Shown: piece after piece, positions 47,470 to 60,537 of the stretch
How the letters are laid out: each line of letters opens with the position of its first letter
Numbering within the stretch: position 1 is the stretch's first letter
Source of the DNA: Platynereis dumerilii
Lineage: Eukaryota > Annelida > Polychaeta > Phyllodocida > Nereididae
Direction of reading: 5' to 3'
Assembly: GCA_026936325.1 (NCBI GenBank)
Contig: JAPTHN010000072.1
Span: 1,155,369 to 1,219,368 of the forward strand
Length of the DNA: 64,000 nt
Translations under genes and position numbers: made by a program
The notes under the pieces: generated by a model
The model's database searches: none
Seen by the model: the letters and a program-made list of their open reading frames with translations, nothing else
Told to the model about the DNA's origin: nothing

Positions 47470-48081
47470 TCGCCCTGGACCCCTGTGGGACAGGGGTCAT
47501 GAATCGTCCCATTGAAAAATCATGAGATTTGAAAGCAAGGGTTTGGGAGAATTCTATTTTCTCTTTAAGTTTTAAACTTGTGTCAAAACCAAAAACACAT
47601 ATTGAAAATAGACAAAATATGCTACTGACGGCACCTGTTTTCATTAACTCAATCTTCCTGACATCTGCTACATAATCCTCTGAACTCAAAAGATGAGATT
47701 TCTTCCTTAAACATTGTGGAAATAGCCATCTTTGATTGGTCAGAATTGAGTGATGTCACAAGCAACTTCAGTGACGTCACGACAGAGCCACTGTGACGTC
47801 ACTGTGATACAACTGAGGTCAAAGTGAGGCGCATGGCTGATACTGTCGGTTTTTGAGAACTTCTCTGCATTTTGCAGTGATTTACTCTCATTCAACAATG
47901 ACGAACAGCCTTCAAAAATAGTGCCGTCACTAGACTGGTATGTTAGCTGAATGAAAAGCTGATTTTCATGAAATTTACTACACTACTATTGATGCCGTCC
48001 TACTTTTCCTGATGCTGTGTCAAATCTCAAGATTTTGCATGGAATGACCCATGACCCATGCTACGCATGGGTCCCAGGGCT
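47470..48081. mobile_element. MULE-type MITE (612 bp) with 10-bp target duplication and two CREs
   Basis: Perfect flanking duplication ACATTGCGTG (47,460-47,469; 48,082-48,091); the duplicate at 28,290 shows the empty site. Ends TCGCCCTGGACCC and the inverse AGCCCTGGGACCC give short imperfect inverted repeats. A 9-11-bp target duplication is typical of Mutator-like elements. Two perfect CRE palindromes TGACGTCA lie at 47,772-47,779 and 47,794-47,801. No transposase frame. Confidence 0.88.
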
Positions 48082-51000
48082 ACATTGCGTGAAGCTTCTC
48101 GAACATTGACTCCATGCTCATGTCACATGCTAAAAATGCAACTACATTCTCATCTAGAAAAATGGTACCGTGCCATTGGATGTCTCATTGTCCCTAACGC
48201 GAGATCTATCCTTTAGAAAGTCAAGAAGATCTAGTGGCATGGGTAAAAAATTATACCATAAGCAACAATGTTATTGGACCTCTGTAAGATATCCAATGAC
48301 CCTTTCTGTACTAAGGCTCATGTCACTCTGAGAAAATCAAGATATACTGCAGTCTTTTGCATTGTCATGATTCTCCCTTGGATTACGAAATTAAATATGA
48401 CATGGCTTGTGTTGTTTTTTTTTCTCCTTTTTGCCTTGATAACACGTGTCTATAGTTTTTACACAGGCAAACAATCTAATTCATTAACTGAAAATGGACC
48501 TTTTCAGTGAAATCTAATTCATTAACTGCCAATGGATATTTTCAGTGAATGTCAAGCGAGGTGTATATTTTTGTATATTTTTAGAAGCATTTCAGCTGTT
48601 GTGCTTTTCATTAAATATAAATTGTTATATTTGAGCTTTCTGACAATTTACGTTGGTCACTAATCAAATTGGATGTAAACCAGACAATCATCATTACTTT
48701 TTTTTTTCATTTTATTCTCTCAGTGACTTTTTCTGCTATCACAGTGAAGCTTCTAAAATATTTATAGTAATGGTTTCCTCCCGCTTGTCAGTTTTTAACT
48801 TCTAAAGGCTTTTTGCATTAGTGGAATAAAGGATACTACTATCAGCAGATGGTATCTGCCACTTGAAATTAGCCAGTATATTCTATTTACTGGCTTGCTT
48901 AAATCTTGCTGACATGACTTGGTAAGAGAGTGCTAAGTTTCAATATTGCATTCTCAGTCATATTTCTCTTGTTACTATGGCAACCTGCAATTACCAGAAT
49001 TCTCATAAACCACTTCAATGCTGACTGTATGGCATTGCTGACCTATTTGTTGCAACATTTCTAGGTCAGAATAAGAAGTTGACTCCTTGGTCGGAATCAA
49101 AGTTGCTACCTGTTCATAGAGCAAACGAGTTTCGAAAAAGAAAGGTTCAATGACTATGAGACAAATTCAATGAAATTATTTTATCAATGGGACAGGAAAT
49201 TAAGATCAAATTCGTTGGTAGAATCTATGTAACTATTTTGAGTAATATCATTAGACACAACATGACCTTTCTCATATTCAGTCCTATAGTATAAGCAAGG
49301 AAGCCAAAGTATGTTAAAGGTTTGCCAATGCCAAAATATGATTCATTCATGAATGCAGTGTGACATTATGGCTCCTTGGATTTGAAATAATGAGAATGGA
49401 CAATTTGACATTGAATGAGGTTATAAATTTTTATTTATATAGGAATTAACTACTGCTTCATTCTTAAAATGGGCAATTATTTGACCACATGAAGCGTGTT
49501 ATTTTCCTATTTTGACCACCCACTTATATCTACGTTCTATAATAAGCCAATTTGTGCAACCCTAAGGTCAAGGTCGATCATTCAACAACTCAGCCAAGAG
49601 CAAAGTGCCCAATTAGGATGATAATTATGGCTGATGGAGTGATGGGGCATAAGGTAGGTTCTTACTTTGACAAGAAAAAATGCGAGTTTATGATCTCACC
49701 TTAGTAACATTAATTCATGAACACTTTCATAGAAACCTTTTTTATCATTTTTGAAAGTCGTCAATTACATGAATTGACATTTGCATCTTCATTATGGTCT
49801 TGGAATTCATAATACTGAAATGTTTAACTGTTGGTTCCTTATGCCACACAATTTTGAGTAAGGTCATATCAGCCGGGGAAAATACCTTAGCGACCAGAAA
49901 AACTAAAAATCTAAAATGGAAATAACCTTATTTTCTCTTTGGGAAGTTCTTTGTCGGACAACTCTAAAAATTCAGGAAATTTCAAATGAGTTTCCATTTA
50001 GTTTTGTCCATGAATTATGTTATCCCTCATTATATTATAAGACTAAATTGTCTTAAAGGTATGAGTACCTTTCCCTTCCATCAAATGGTGCACCCTAGAG
50101 AAACTATAACCTTCTTGAGCAACCGTTTCATGACTGCAAAAGGGCGGTCTCGTATGCCGGTACAAATCTCTTGGGAATCACTCACACAGACAGTGTGTAT
50201 TAACCAGACTGAGTGAATATTACAACTGAATGATTTTCAGAATCAGCACAATTTGTGATTGAATTCCTTAGGACAAATCAACAAATCAAAATCTCCCCTG
50301 AATGTAAAAAAGAAAATGGAGACAGAGGGTACTACTTAATCATGATAGCTACAGCTCATACTACTCAATTATATGCAAAACAAGTAAAGTCGCTTTCTTA
50401 AATCAACAGATTTCATTGGAAAAAAGTAGGCAATATGCAAGTAAAACTTGTAATACTGCAACAAAAAGGATGTTGATGTTGTGAGATATTGGCTAAATAT
50501 AAGAATAGTCCAAAATTTAGTATGGTGATTCACTTTATTTTTATAGATGCAAATTATTTACAACGAAGGATTCCTGGAGGCACACTGCAGTAAATGATTT
50601 AATAATTCAGTGAAACAGATTTCAGTAACATGGAAAGAATGAAGAAGACATAAAATTATAATGTTAAATCCAAAATAGAAAGAGAAAAATTTAGGTTACA
50701 TGTAATTGTCAATAATCCCTTGTGACAAACATCATTTATCTACTTACATCATTATTATGGATCGGTGTAATGGTCGGAAAATAAGAGAGAACCAGTTTTT
50801 ATTTTAAAATTATCTGAACAGCATATTTTAAAATTTAATGTCAGATCAATTCCTTGACATTGGATCTACACTGAGATTAATGTCAAGCCCTTATGTCATG
50901 ATATATGGTGAAGCATGTTTTTATGCTTGAGTGTAATTATTTGTGCACAATTTTTGTTATGTATGTCAAATTTAACTTTTGGAAATCCAGAAAATAATTC

Positions 51001-51899
51001 TCTTCTCGCTAGCAGTTCGCATAACTATATGATATAAACACTGTTGTTGGAGGATCCACCTTTTTTCTTTCTCATATCATATGGTTGTGATATTTAATCA
51101 GGGTATATTTTCATTTTAGTGCCAGCATACCTCTGAACATAACAACACTTTAATCATAAATCCACTTCCTGGAATAACTTGATTTTCACATGTTAGTTGA
51201 GAGACTCACTGCCTCTGCCAAGTTCACAGATCATCACATTACATTTAATCACTTCATAATCTTACCTTTTATATAATATTGTCTGTTTTCAGAAGAAAAT
51301 ATGGTTGGCAGTCCCATGAACATACGACGCAACCGGTCATAGGATGTATTTCATGGAATTGAAAGATTTATAGCGAAAACGCATCATACCACGCATCAGC
51401 AAATTAAATCTGAAACTTCTCCATCAACACCTCTAGAATGCTGAAAACTGCAACAACATGCTATGTTTAAATTTACCATATGGACATTGGACTAGGAACT
51501 TCTGTTTTACCCAATTTGGTGACCTTGACCTACATTGTATGACCTAACATACACTTCTAATGAATTAGCTGGTTTAAATCAAGAATATTGTGCTTTTTTT
51601 CATCATGACGTGCTTATCAAATCAGAGGTGAAATTAGTAATTCATTTCATTTACTAATTCAATTGGATAAAACTAAATCTGACTGATTCCCTTCTGTCCA
51701 AATAGCCAAAAATATGACTAAACAAGTTATTTGTTACAGAATTGATGACAATTCGACTTGAATCAAATCTCTCAACAAGGCCTGATCTCAATCTAATTTG
51801 AAATTCGTGTGTTTTTTGTTCTGCCTTTAGATTGTAATTATATATATTTTGTTGAATCTACAGAACAAAAAAATAATAATGCAATTAACTAGTGCCTTA

Positions 51900-54360
51900 A
51901 GAATGCTAGGGCTGGCTTGATCAAAACAGCTCATCAGCAGAACTCCAGAGAAATGTCTTGCTGATCTGACTCAATTACTTATGAACATCTTCAAAGATTT
52001 CCGGTCAACAGATTATGTCATAATTATGGTAGTCTAAATTCTTGTAGGTGTAAGGATCTTTGTTCCATGACCCCTATGTAAAAAACCCCCTGATTGGCCA
52101 ACAACCCACCTGCATAATGTGATGTTTACCTGTGTGCGGTTGTGTGTGACAGGCAGGTCAATAACACATGCGTTATTCACTGATCAGTGAATATCACATG
52201 TGTTATTGACCTCCCTGGAAAAAAAAATCCGAAAAAGAAAAAATTCTGAAAAAATATACATATATTTTTCCGAAAAAAAATTCCAAAAACCAAAATATTC
52301 TTAAAAATAAAAAATTTCCAAAAAAAAATAAAATTCCAAAAAGAAAAAAATCTCCCTAAAAAATCCAAAGTAAGAAGAAAACAAATGTCTAAAAATAATC
52401 ATTCCACAAAAAAAATTGTCATGGAACAAAACAATTGTGGACTTCAGTTTCGGTCAATATCAGGTTTTGGGTCATTCTCAAATTTCGGGACAATTTGCGT
52501 CACTCCAGTTCCCTGACATTAATTTGAACTAGCACTACACCCGTGAAAACATGCATTCGAACAAAGGGGTAAATAAAGGGGTTTTCCAATGGCCTATAGC
52601 TATAGTTAGATTCTGGGAAACATCACCTGAATTTCTGTGACTGTAATTTGCACATGAAACCTGGCTAAGGACATTCTATAGAATACAGAAAAGCAGGTTG
52701 CAAGTTTTCATAACTGGGCAATCAGTACTTTTGTAGGAGTAGCGTAAGGGGTCCGTGAATTAATAGTATGATGATGCAATTAATATCTGAAGCATCACTT
52801 TAAATCTGTTATTCATATTTCTATTTAGAACCACTGCATTTGGAACAAAAAATCATTTATTAGACTTTTTTTGGTGCATTGTGTCCAGTAATCTGTGCCA
52901 AATCAATGGTTTTTCCCTGTCACTGGACCTGGCATGACAAAATCAAGTGTTAATTTTCTTCCTAAAGTACCATCATTTTTTCAAAGTTTCTATGCACGAT
53001 TCATGAGAATATAGACTTGAATTAATATATACATCATATTTAACTTTTTTTCTTGGTTCATTTCATTGAATTAATTGATGTAAAATATGTGTCACTAGTT
53101 TATGTTAATTTTTTTGTCCACTCCGTTCCTTGCCATAACTGGGCTCGCTATTGTTTTTAATGAGCAAAACTAAATGTCGTAAGATGCACATGCGCCACAC
53201 TGCCACAGCTTTGCAGATTTCATTAAACAGGTATTAAACAAATTAAGGAATAATTTTCATTGGAACATTTTTTGGTCCCACTAAAATGTACACTCCGATA
53301 GTCTGAAGTGAAAAGCTCTATGATAAGGGGGCGGAAACCATTACTATAAATAATTTAGCAACTTGACTGGGGTAATGGGAAAACTGCTGAAGGACTGAAG
53401 AAAAGGAAAGATATATATTAAGATGATTGTCAATTTTTACTGTCAGATTCTATCAGGGATGTAAATGGTCATCCTTCAGTTGTGCCTATTACCATAACAG
53501 TTTGTTTGGAGTGAAGTGTGTAACAGCTTAACAAATTGCTAAAAATGCTGAAATGTATCATAAATTGATGTGCTTTGAAATCCACAGAAATGCACAATCA
53601 GCTACAATTAGTGAATAAGATTGTTGCAACCTGCAGACATAAGTGCAACATCAAAAGACTAGTCATCAAAGGAAAAAAAGAAGAAAGACAAAGGACATAG
53701 CATGTTTAGTTCTGTATCCCAAGGGACTATCATGACAATGCAAAAGATTTGAATTGGTCTTGATTTTCTCAGGGTCATGTGATCTATATATATATGCTAA
53801 TGATCATGATACTTTCATCTTGCATGTCTTGCATGTGCATTAGTACAAAGATGTCATTTGATATTTTGGAGAAACATGTATTTTTCGTTGTAGTGTTATT
53901 TTTAAAACGGTGAAATTAGATCTTCTTGGATTCCGCAATGCTAAATCTTGCATGCGTGCATGTTTGTGTACATGTGGGACAATAAGTAAACCAGAGAGGC
54001 AATAAGAGTCTTTAGAGAAAGACATTATAGTGCATTGTGTTGTTTTCAAGGAAAAGGATTACCCTAGGAGGACATATATATATATATAGTTGTTATATAC
54101 ACGGAGATTCTTGAAGTTTCAAGCAAGTGCTTCTTTCTGAATTTGGCCGTTCAATTCTATACTTGTACTTGGACAACTAGCATAATACAGGTTCTGTGAA
54201 TTAATAGCATGTTGATGAACATAAATGCAGAAAACTATACTAGCAAGATTCATGCACGCACTATCAAACAAGCTTGAACAATTCTCTGCCTTGACTGTTA
54301 GAAACTGGAGAGCTGGAATCAACCCTTGGATCAAGAGATTGAAAGCCCACAGCACATGGC
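51900..54360. other. AT-rich region, no gene seen
   Basis: Contains a degenerate A-rich stretch (AAAAATTCC-like units, 52,215-52,420) and an inverted piece of the local repeat at about 53,640-53,790 (reverse complement of the 48.3-kb block, including CCCTTGGGATAC and TGACAATGC). Nothing else supported. Confidence 0.55.
52155..52212. repeat. 58-bp near-perfect palindrome
   Basis: Starts AGGTCAATAACACATG and ends with its inverse CATGTGTTATTGACCT. The centre is CACTGATCAGTG. Only three adjacent positions per arm mismatch. AGGTCA half sites sit at both ends. Could be a tiny foldback or a hairpin-forming site. Confidence 0.9.
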
Positions 54361-54760
54361 CAATTGTGCAGCGTCCATAAAATGTATACGAAGCTCTTTC
54401 TTGCGTATTTCGTACGGAAATTGGTTGTTTTCAAGTATGAAATATGTACAAAAATGTGCGTATGTAAAACATACATAAATTTTCATATGAATTTCATATG
54501 TGTTAAGTCGGTTTTTGAACTTTAACTTGATTTGTTTGCTGATTTTTATTTTATACAGGCCAATGCAAGGTCTAAACTTAAACCATTTGTGATAACTATA
54601 CTGCACAAAAATGGCCAAAGTAACTGAAAAGTAACTGTGTGAAATTTGTATGAATTCATATGAAATAGGTACAAAAATGCATATACGTACTACGGATCAG
54701 CTCTTTGTTGTGAGTTTTGTGCGTAGAATTTACGTATGTAATTTGTACACTGCACAATTG
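54361..54760. mobile_element. Candidate MITE (400 bp)
   Basis: The ends CAATTGTGCAG and CTGCACAATTG are perfect 11-bp inverted repeats. Inside, related words such as ATGTACAAAAATG and ATGAATTTCATATG recur in inverted or palindromic form. No clear target duplication, so limits are tentative. Confidence 0.55.
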
Positions 54761-57700
54761 CTAGTGTACCTACTGGGATTTTAGTCAGTCATTTGCTTGT
54801 TTATGAGAATAAATAGAAGTTTTGGAAATCAATAAACAACAGAAACTGGAAATTTTTACCCATCATATAATCTAAAAGTATAGGCCAAGGTCACAGTCTT
54901 CATGTTGATGTATTGTCAGGGTGGGTCTTCCCATTTAATCCGAAGAAGACACTCTGGCAGTCTATAACTTTTCCATGAAAGGTTTGAATTTAATCACGTA
55001 TAAGCCAGCAAAAATGACTCCCCACTCAAAGGGGACTCATATGTCGAAAGTGGAAACTGGTGAATAAAGTTCGTTGGTAATCAACACCAATAAAAACCAA
55101 TCAAAATGGAGAACTAGATGATTTTGAAGTATTTCTTTAGAAAATATCCGATTGTAGCAAGTTAAGAGGGTGGCTCAATCAGTAAAAATAATTCTCATCT
55201 GGATTATTGCTCCTTGTTTCAGTTAATGGAAATCTCCAAATTTGAAGTCTACTTCTACCAATACAGATTCAAAGAAGCTTAAGAAATGAATTCAATACCA
55301 CACTACTTTTAATGTTTTAATTAAACTTTTAAGGGATTGATTCATGTAAAATTTGACTTCTTTTTTTCGATAAGCGATCACTCAAATCAAGAACTGGTTG
55401 CTTTTTTTCTATCATGTGAGAACCAGCTTACACTGATATAATTTCATAACTATCCATGACATTACAAAATGCTAATTCACATCCCTAATGACATTTCTTA
55501 ATATTTCTCTTAGCTAAACATGACATCACATCATGCATTATGAGAGAAAACATGCCAATAAGCCCAATACATAATGCAGGTATCTCATTCCTAATTACCT
55601 GTATCAGCATCCTTGGAATATGTAAATTAGCTGTGTCAGCCCTGTTTTCCATGCCAATTCATTAATTGAATTAACCAATCAACCAATTAAGTTGTCAATG
55701 ATGTTGCCATGCTTCTGGAGTGCTGAAGACCATAATTATCTTTGTTGTTGACAATATATCTTTATTTAACCTCTGGTCCCTGGTTAAGCATTTTTAGACA
55801 ACAAAAACATTGAAAAATCCAATTAAATAATAAACATATCAGAAATTATTTTGCGATACACAGTGCTGCAGATTTCATCACAAGAATTTCATTGATTGAA
55901 TGATTTTAGAGAACAATAATGATTACAAATTCTCGGGACAAACTCATGGTCAGTGTTACTACCAAAGCATTTACAGCCAAATATTGCCAAGAGCCTGAAG
56001 CCTACAAAAAAGTATGAAGAATGTTTTTTTTTTCATTGGATAATAGCTGATGTTTAACAAATTCACATTTTTTAGGCTATACAAAATGAGGACCAGCTCC
56101 AAGAGTGGCTTCTAGCCAAAACGTTGACAGAAAAATAAAATTACACTGAGGAACTAGTAGATAGCAGTAGCCCAAAAAATACAATTTTACAATTGCAAAC
56201 ATTATGCAAGATGATTTACCATTCCTCTTATATATCTAGAGAAGCTAGTAGGATTCTGTTGAGACAGGAATAACTATAATGCAATAACACTGCATGACCA
56301 TGCTAATCATGTATATGACCAAACGTGACATAGCATAAGTAATGTAAACGCAAATACATGTGTGATGTGCACTGTGCAGATGTTTTTACTCAACACACCA
56401 CATCACACCTCTGCAAACACAATATTTATTCTGCACAGAACAAACACAACCAAGATTCTCGTTTCACAAATAATAAGTTGCTGAGCTTGAAGTGAAGAGA
56501 AAGACCTCAGAGTCAATATATAGATGCACTGACAGCTAGAGGACTGCAATTTTACTAGTATATTATTACAACAATGATGGGTGTTTCTTTATAATATTGT
56601 AGGTCTCTGAAGTAGTTCAAATCTTATTTTTGGTTTTGATTACACACATTGTTTTCGCTAGCTGTCATTTCTCCATACTGAATACCTTTTGGTTCAGTAA
56701 ATTGAACAAGTATGGAATAAGTTTACAGTTATGATTTTGAGTAGTCTTGTATCATGTGGAATTCCTGTTTTTGTTGGATATCTTGTGAAGAAAAAATACA
56801 AAAATTGCCATACAGTAACTCTGCTCATATTCTACACAGCAATAACGATGAAGTTGAAATAAAACAGACCTCTTTGATGAAGAAACTGTCATAAGGTTAC
56901 AAGTGTTTCTACAACAATTACTCTCCTTTTTAATATTTTATTTTTTATAACCTTTTACCCATGTTTATTCAACTTTTTTTGTATTTTTCTGTATGTATGT
57001 ACTGTTTTTCTACAGTGAATAAAGATTATATATATATTACGGTCTAGTATTCATATCAATGATTGGCTTACCCTGATGGATTATAGCTATTTACCGTCAA
57101 AACTGTTATTTTATTGCTGATATAGTCTCTCTATTTATATTCTCCTTAACACTCCAAACCTGATGGAGATCTTCCCAGACCCACTACAGGACTGAGTATT
57201 TTCTAGAACAAACCTTGAACAATGTTGCGGCTGGGTGAATATACTATTACAAAACCAAGGCACACTATCTTGTCCTTGCTGTTAAACAATGAGACATACA
57301 TGGTGAGATTGGAATAATTTTGCTTTACTTTAAATCACAGGCCAAGTCTGAAAAGAGTCTTGTCTTTATATGTCACAAGTGAACTCAATTTAGAAGTGAC
57401 AATTAAGAACATACTTCAGGCTTTGACTTGTGATTTAATTAATATGCCCTGCATTATTTGGATTTAGCAAGCAACCATAGCATCACATAAGCCACTTTAT
57501 TTTCCAACAAAATTGCAATTCATCAAGGAAATGAAATAAATGTTAATTTTTAGCTCCTCTATGCCGATTAGCAATAAATGACTAGACTTGTCTCAGCTGT
57601 CTATCTAAACTGATTCAATTAATCCCTCTCAAAGCATTCTGTCACAGATGTGTTCTCTGAAAGCTTCACCATTGAAAAGTGGATCATGCAGCACAGACAT

Positions 57701-58793
57701 CTTAAGCGTATTTTAGAAGTAAAATGGCTAAAAAATTCTAGAAGTTAGTAAACAAGTTTTCTTCTAAAATTCAATCTGAAATCAATCTAATCTCAACTGT
57801 CTACTTTGTTTGGATAGTAGCCTAAGTGCTCTGCCAGAGCTTGTCATGATGAGTACATGTATCGAGTAATAAATGGTGGCTCATCACAAAAACCATAACT
57901 CAAAATATAGTTCTCAGGTATTCAAAATCTGTTTCAAATCTTCTGAGTATTGTTCAGTTCTATATATGAAAGGTTGTCTTATTTGTGAACATATGACACA
58001 CATTTACCCTGCGTGTTTATCATTGGACTTTGGATCATTGTGCCCGCTACTAGAAGAATCAAAACCAGGAAGAGGAGTCAAATATACTTCAGACCAGCAC
58101 CTGAACAGACTTAACTTAACAGACTTAACTTTCTTAACCAAATCAGGAGATTACATTTTTATTATTGCATGTACTGTTTGAGTACATTGTGAGCTGAGTC
58201 ATTGAGCAGTGCACAATCTCTACCAATCCACGTAACAAAAAGCCCAGTTATTGAGCAACATCATCGATAAGGTATTGCAGTGTTTCTCTAACAATTGGCA
58301 TCATTGAGTGAAGTTAACTGTTGTAATGGCCACAATAAAGCTACTATCAAGCACTACCGCACTATCGTATTGCTGCTAATTGGACAGTCCTACAATGTAA
58401 TGTACTTGTTTCTATTGATAGAAGCGTCAGTAATAGGACAAGTGGGTAACTACGTACTGCACTCCCTGGGGGTATTCCAACATACAATTAGGTGACGGTT
58501 TTAGCAACAAGTTGATGTTTTACTAGCTCCAAATGGTTCGAAGATAAGTGAGAGATAAGATATATAGCCTAAACAAAGAAGCATGTAAAATATATACATA
58601 AAACAAGCATGTAAATAAAAAATCAAATCCTTACTAGCTTATAAAAATCAGATCCGTACTACCGTATCAGTTCTATTGGACCTGTCAAACATAAATTATT
58701 TTCAAAGCCGAGCAAAAGATCTTTATAAATGTGGACTGCATCCTAATTTGAATTGGTTTAAATCATGTAATTATGACCAATTGCAGCAGGGTG
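54761..58793. other. AT-rich region, no gene seen
   Basis: No recognisable exon. A 102-codon frame from 57,873 has no family resemblance, no splice context and ordinary AT-rich composition. Around 56,930-57,040 a T-rich stretch ends GTGAATAAAGATTATATATA, which could be the 3' end of an old LINE. Confidence 0.5.
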
Positions 58794-58993
58794 CACTGTA
58801 AATTTTGGATTTTGAGTTAGCTTAATTGATTGAGTGAGATGGTTGCACAATTCCTTTGAGCCAAGATAGCTTGTTGTTTGCAAGTTATAACAACATAAAG
58901 ATTATCATAACTCAAAACAGCAAGCTATCATGGCTCAAACAAATTGTGCAACCGTCTCACTCAATCATTTGAGCTAACTCAGAATTTACAGTG
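58794..58993. mobile_element. Foldback MITE, CACTGTAAATT family, copy 2
   Basis: Exactly 200 bp, the same hairpin as at 22,898 but in opposite orientation, flanked by TG on both sides. Limited divergence between the two copies suggests fairly recent activity. Confidence 0.92.
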
Positions 58994-59235
58994 TGGAGTC
59001 TCAGAGCAAATACATAAAACAGGAAAATGTAATATTTCCTTAAATTCTCTTGTTACAAGCAACATAATATATTTTTCATATATGATGATTAATATTTTTA
59101 CATAACTCTTACTTACGTGCATCATTACCTTCTTTTAAAAACTGGAAGAAAAAAACCGCTTGAGGGGCTTCAGTCCTGCTCTCTGTTCTCTAACAGTAGA
59201 AGGTTTTTGTTGTGGAAAATATGATAAACGATGTT

Positions 59236-59420
59236 TTCAAGTGTTCTTGTGTTTGGCTCTGAGGGTGCGGGTTCAATATTACCCCAGGAACACACTTTAG
59301 TCCGAGCTCATGAGACATTAAACGGAGGCAGGTTGAATCCAGTATTCTATGCTGGAACAATTGAAAGACCTTTGACATCTCATCACTGGTCATCACAATT
59401 CACCTGGCGATCACCAAAAC
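59236..59420 (+). mobile_element. SINE with tRNA-type head
   Basis: GGTGCGGGTTCAATATTACC gives a B-box-like sequence. It is followed by TTTAGTCCGAGCTCATGAGA and GGAGGCAGGTTGAATCCAGT, shared with the 38.7-kb copy. Open frames across it are chance. The 3' limit is approximate. Confidence 0.7.
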
Positions 59421-59619
59421 TTGAGAATGCCAATGGCATGGGAGCCTTGGGTAATGTTCCCTTCATTCTAGACCAGCCGCCTACACCTGCCCTGAGCTGT
59501 ATCATGTGGAAGGATCCCCAGAAATTTCATAGTCCGCATATCGAAATATGATCAGAAATGGTTACAAATACAATTCTCTTAAGAAATTGTAGAGATAAAC
59601 CAAGAAAAGCCATTCATAC

Positions 59620-59794
59620 TGTGGCAGTGAGCAGCACTCACATATTGCAATTGGTGCCACCTGTGAGTGACTATTGGAGGAACTGCCATGCCACCTGTTG
59701 AGAGACTATTGAGTGATTGTAGTTGAAGCAGAGACACAGAAGAGAGCAGACCTCACAGAGCACATGCATACTATATACCCACTTTGCACTATCA
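59620..59794 (+). repeat. LTR, left
   Basis: 175 bp, TG...CA ends; nearly identical to 62,413-62,587. Confidence 0.92.
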
Positions 59795-60537
59795 TATTGG
59801 GGCCAGAATGGGATTTTTTTCTTATTATTCTGTGAGGAGGTCATGGATAATGACAGTCAGTGAACAGAAGTGGATTTTGTGTGTTTTGGAGACACAGAAA
59901 TAACTCTGCCTTGGATGTCAATGAAGAAGCATGGACAGCCATCCTGACAACATGAGTATCTATATTTCTAATCCACATCAATCCTCTCATATGAACTAAA
60001 ATACAAGCCAATCATCTACAAAATATTAACAATTACGTCATTCTCTCTTATATTTTCTAATTATTTTGACAGTCAATGAAAAATTTTCATATTTTTACAC
60101 TTTGATTTGGAGACTGATCACTGACTCAGCATATCTCCAGTCAGCTGTTGAAATCGCCATGAATGAACGATAACCCACATTCATGCTGAAAGCTTTTGTT
60201 TCTTCTGTGGTGTGTGAATGCTGTCACAAACATTGTTCATTCAGTGGATTATAGACTACTGTGATATTCTGGAGTTTAAAGAAACGTTTTTGAATGTGCT
60301 GAGAGCTGAGAGAATTGAAATGCTGGCTTTTGGCTTGTTTAAATACAATTTATTTGGGAGTCTAAATATTTATTTGACATATCGTGCAGCATACTGATTT
60401 ATGTATTTGGCTGTCTATTGTCGATTATTTGACTCTTCAAAAAAAAAGAAAAAAAGAGAGAGTTGATTATACTGGATTATGCAACATTATTCATGAAGTA
60501 ATTGCTACGACCATTTTGAGCTGTCACGTCTGCAGAT

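Larger units (their letters stand above)
38379..51900 (+). repeat. Local repeat mosaic, right block
   Basis: Resumes the repeat copy interrupted by the BEL element (ACTTCTCAATCAACACCTC equals the sequence at 40,855 and 51,415). The part 41,810-51,400 duplicates 21,560-30,800. The small module with an X-box occurs at 39.1-39.8, 45.4-46.6 and 48.3-49.1 kb. An exon-like segment with TTTTCAG acceptor recurs at 51,285. No conserved protein frame. Confidence 0.8.

Noticed and set aside
52215-52420. F-rich frame on the - strand
   Set aside because: Product of an A-rich degenerate repeat.
57873-58181. 102-codon frame on + in plain AT-rich DNA
   Set aside because: No recognisable domain, no splice context, and length within chance in a 64-kb window.
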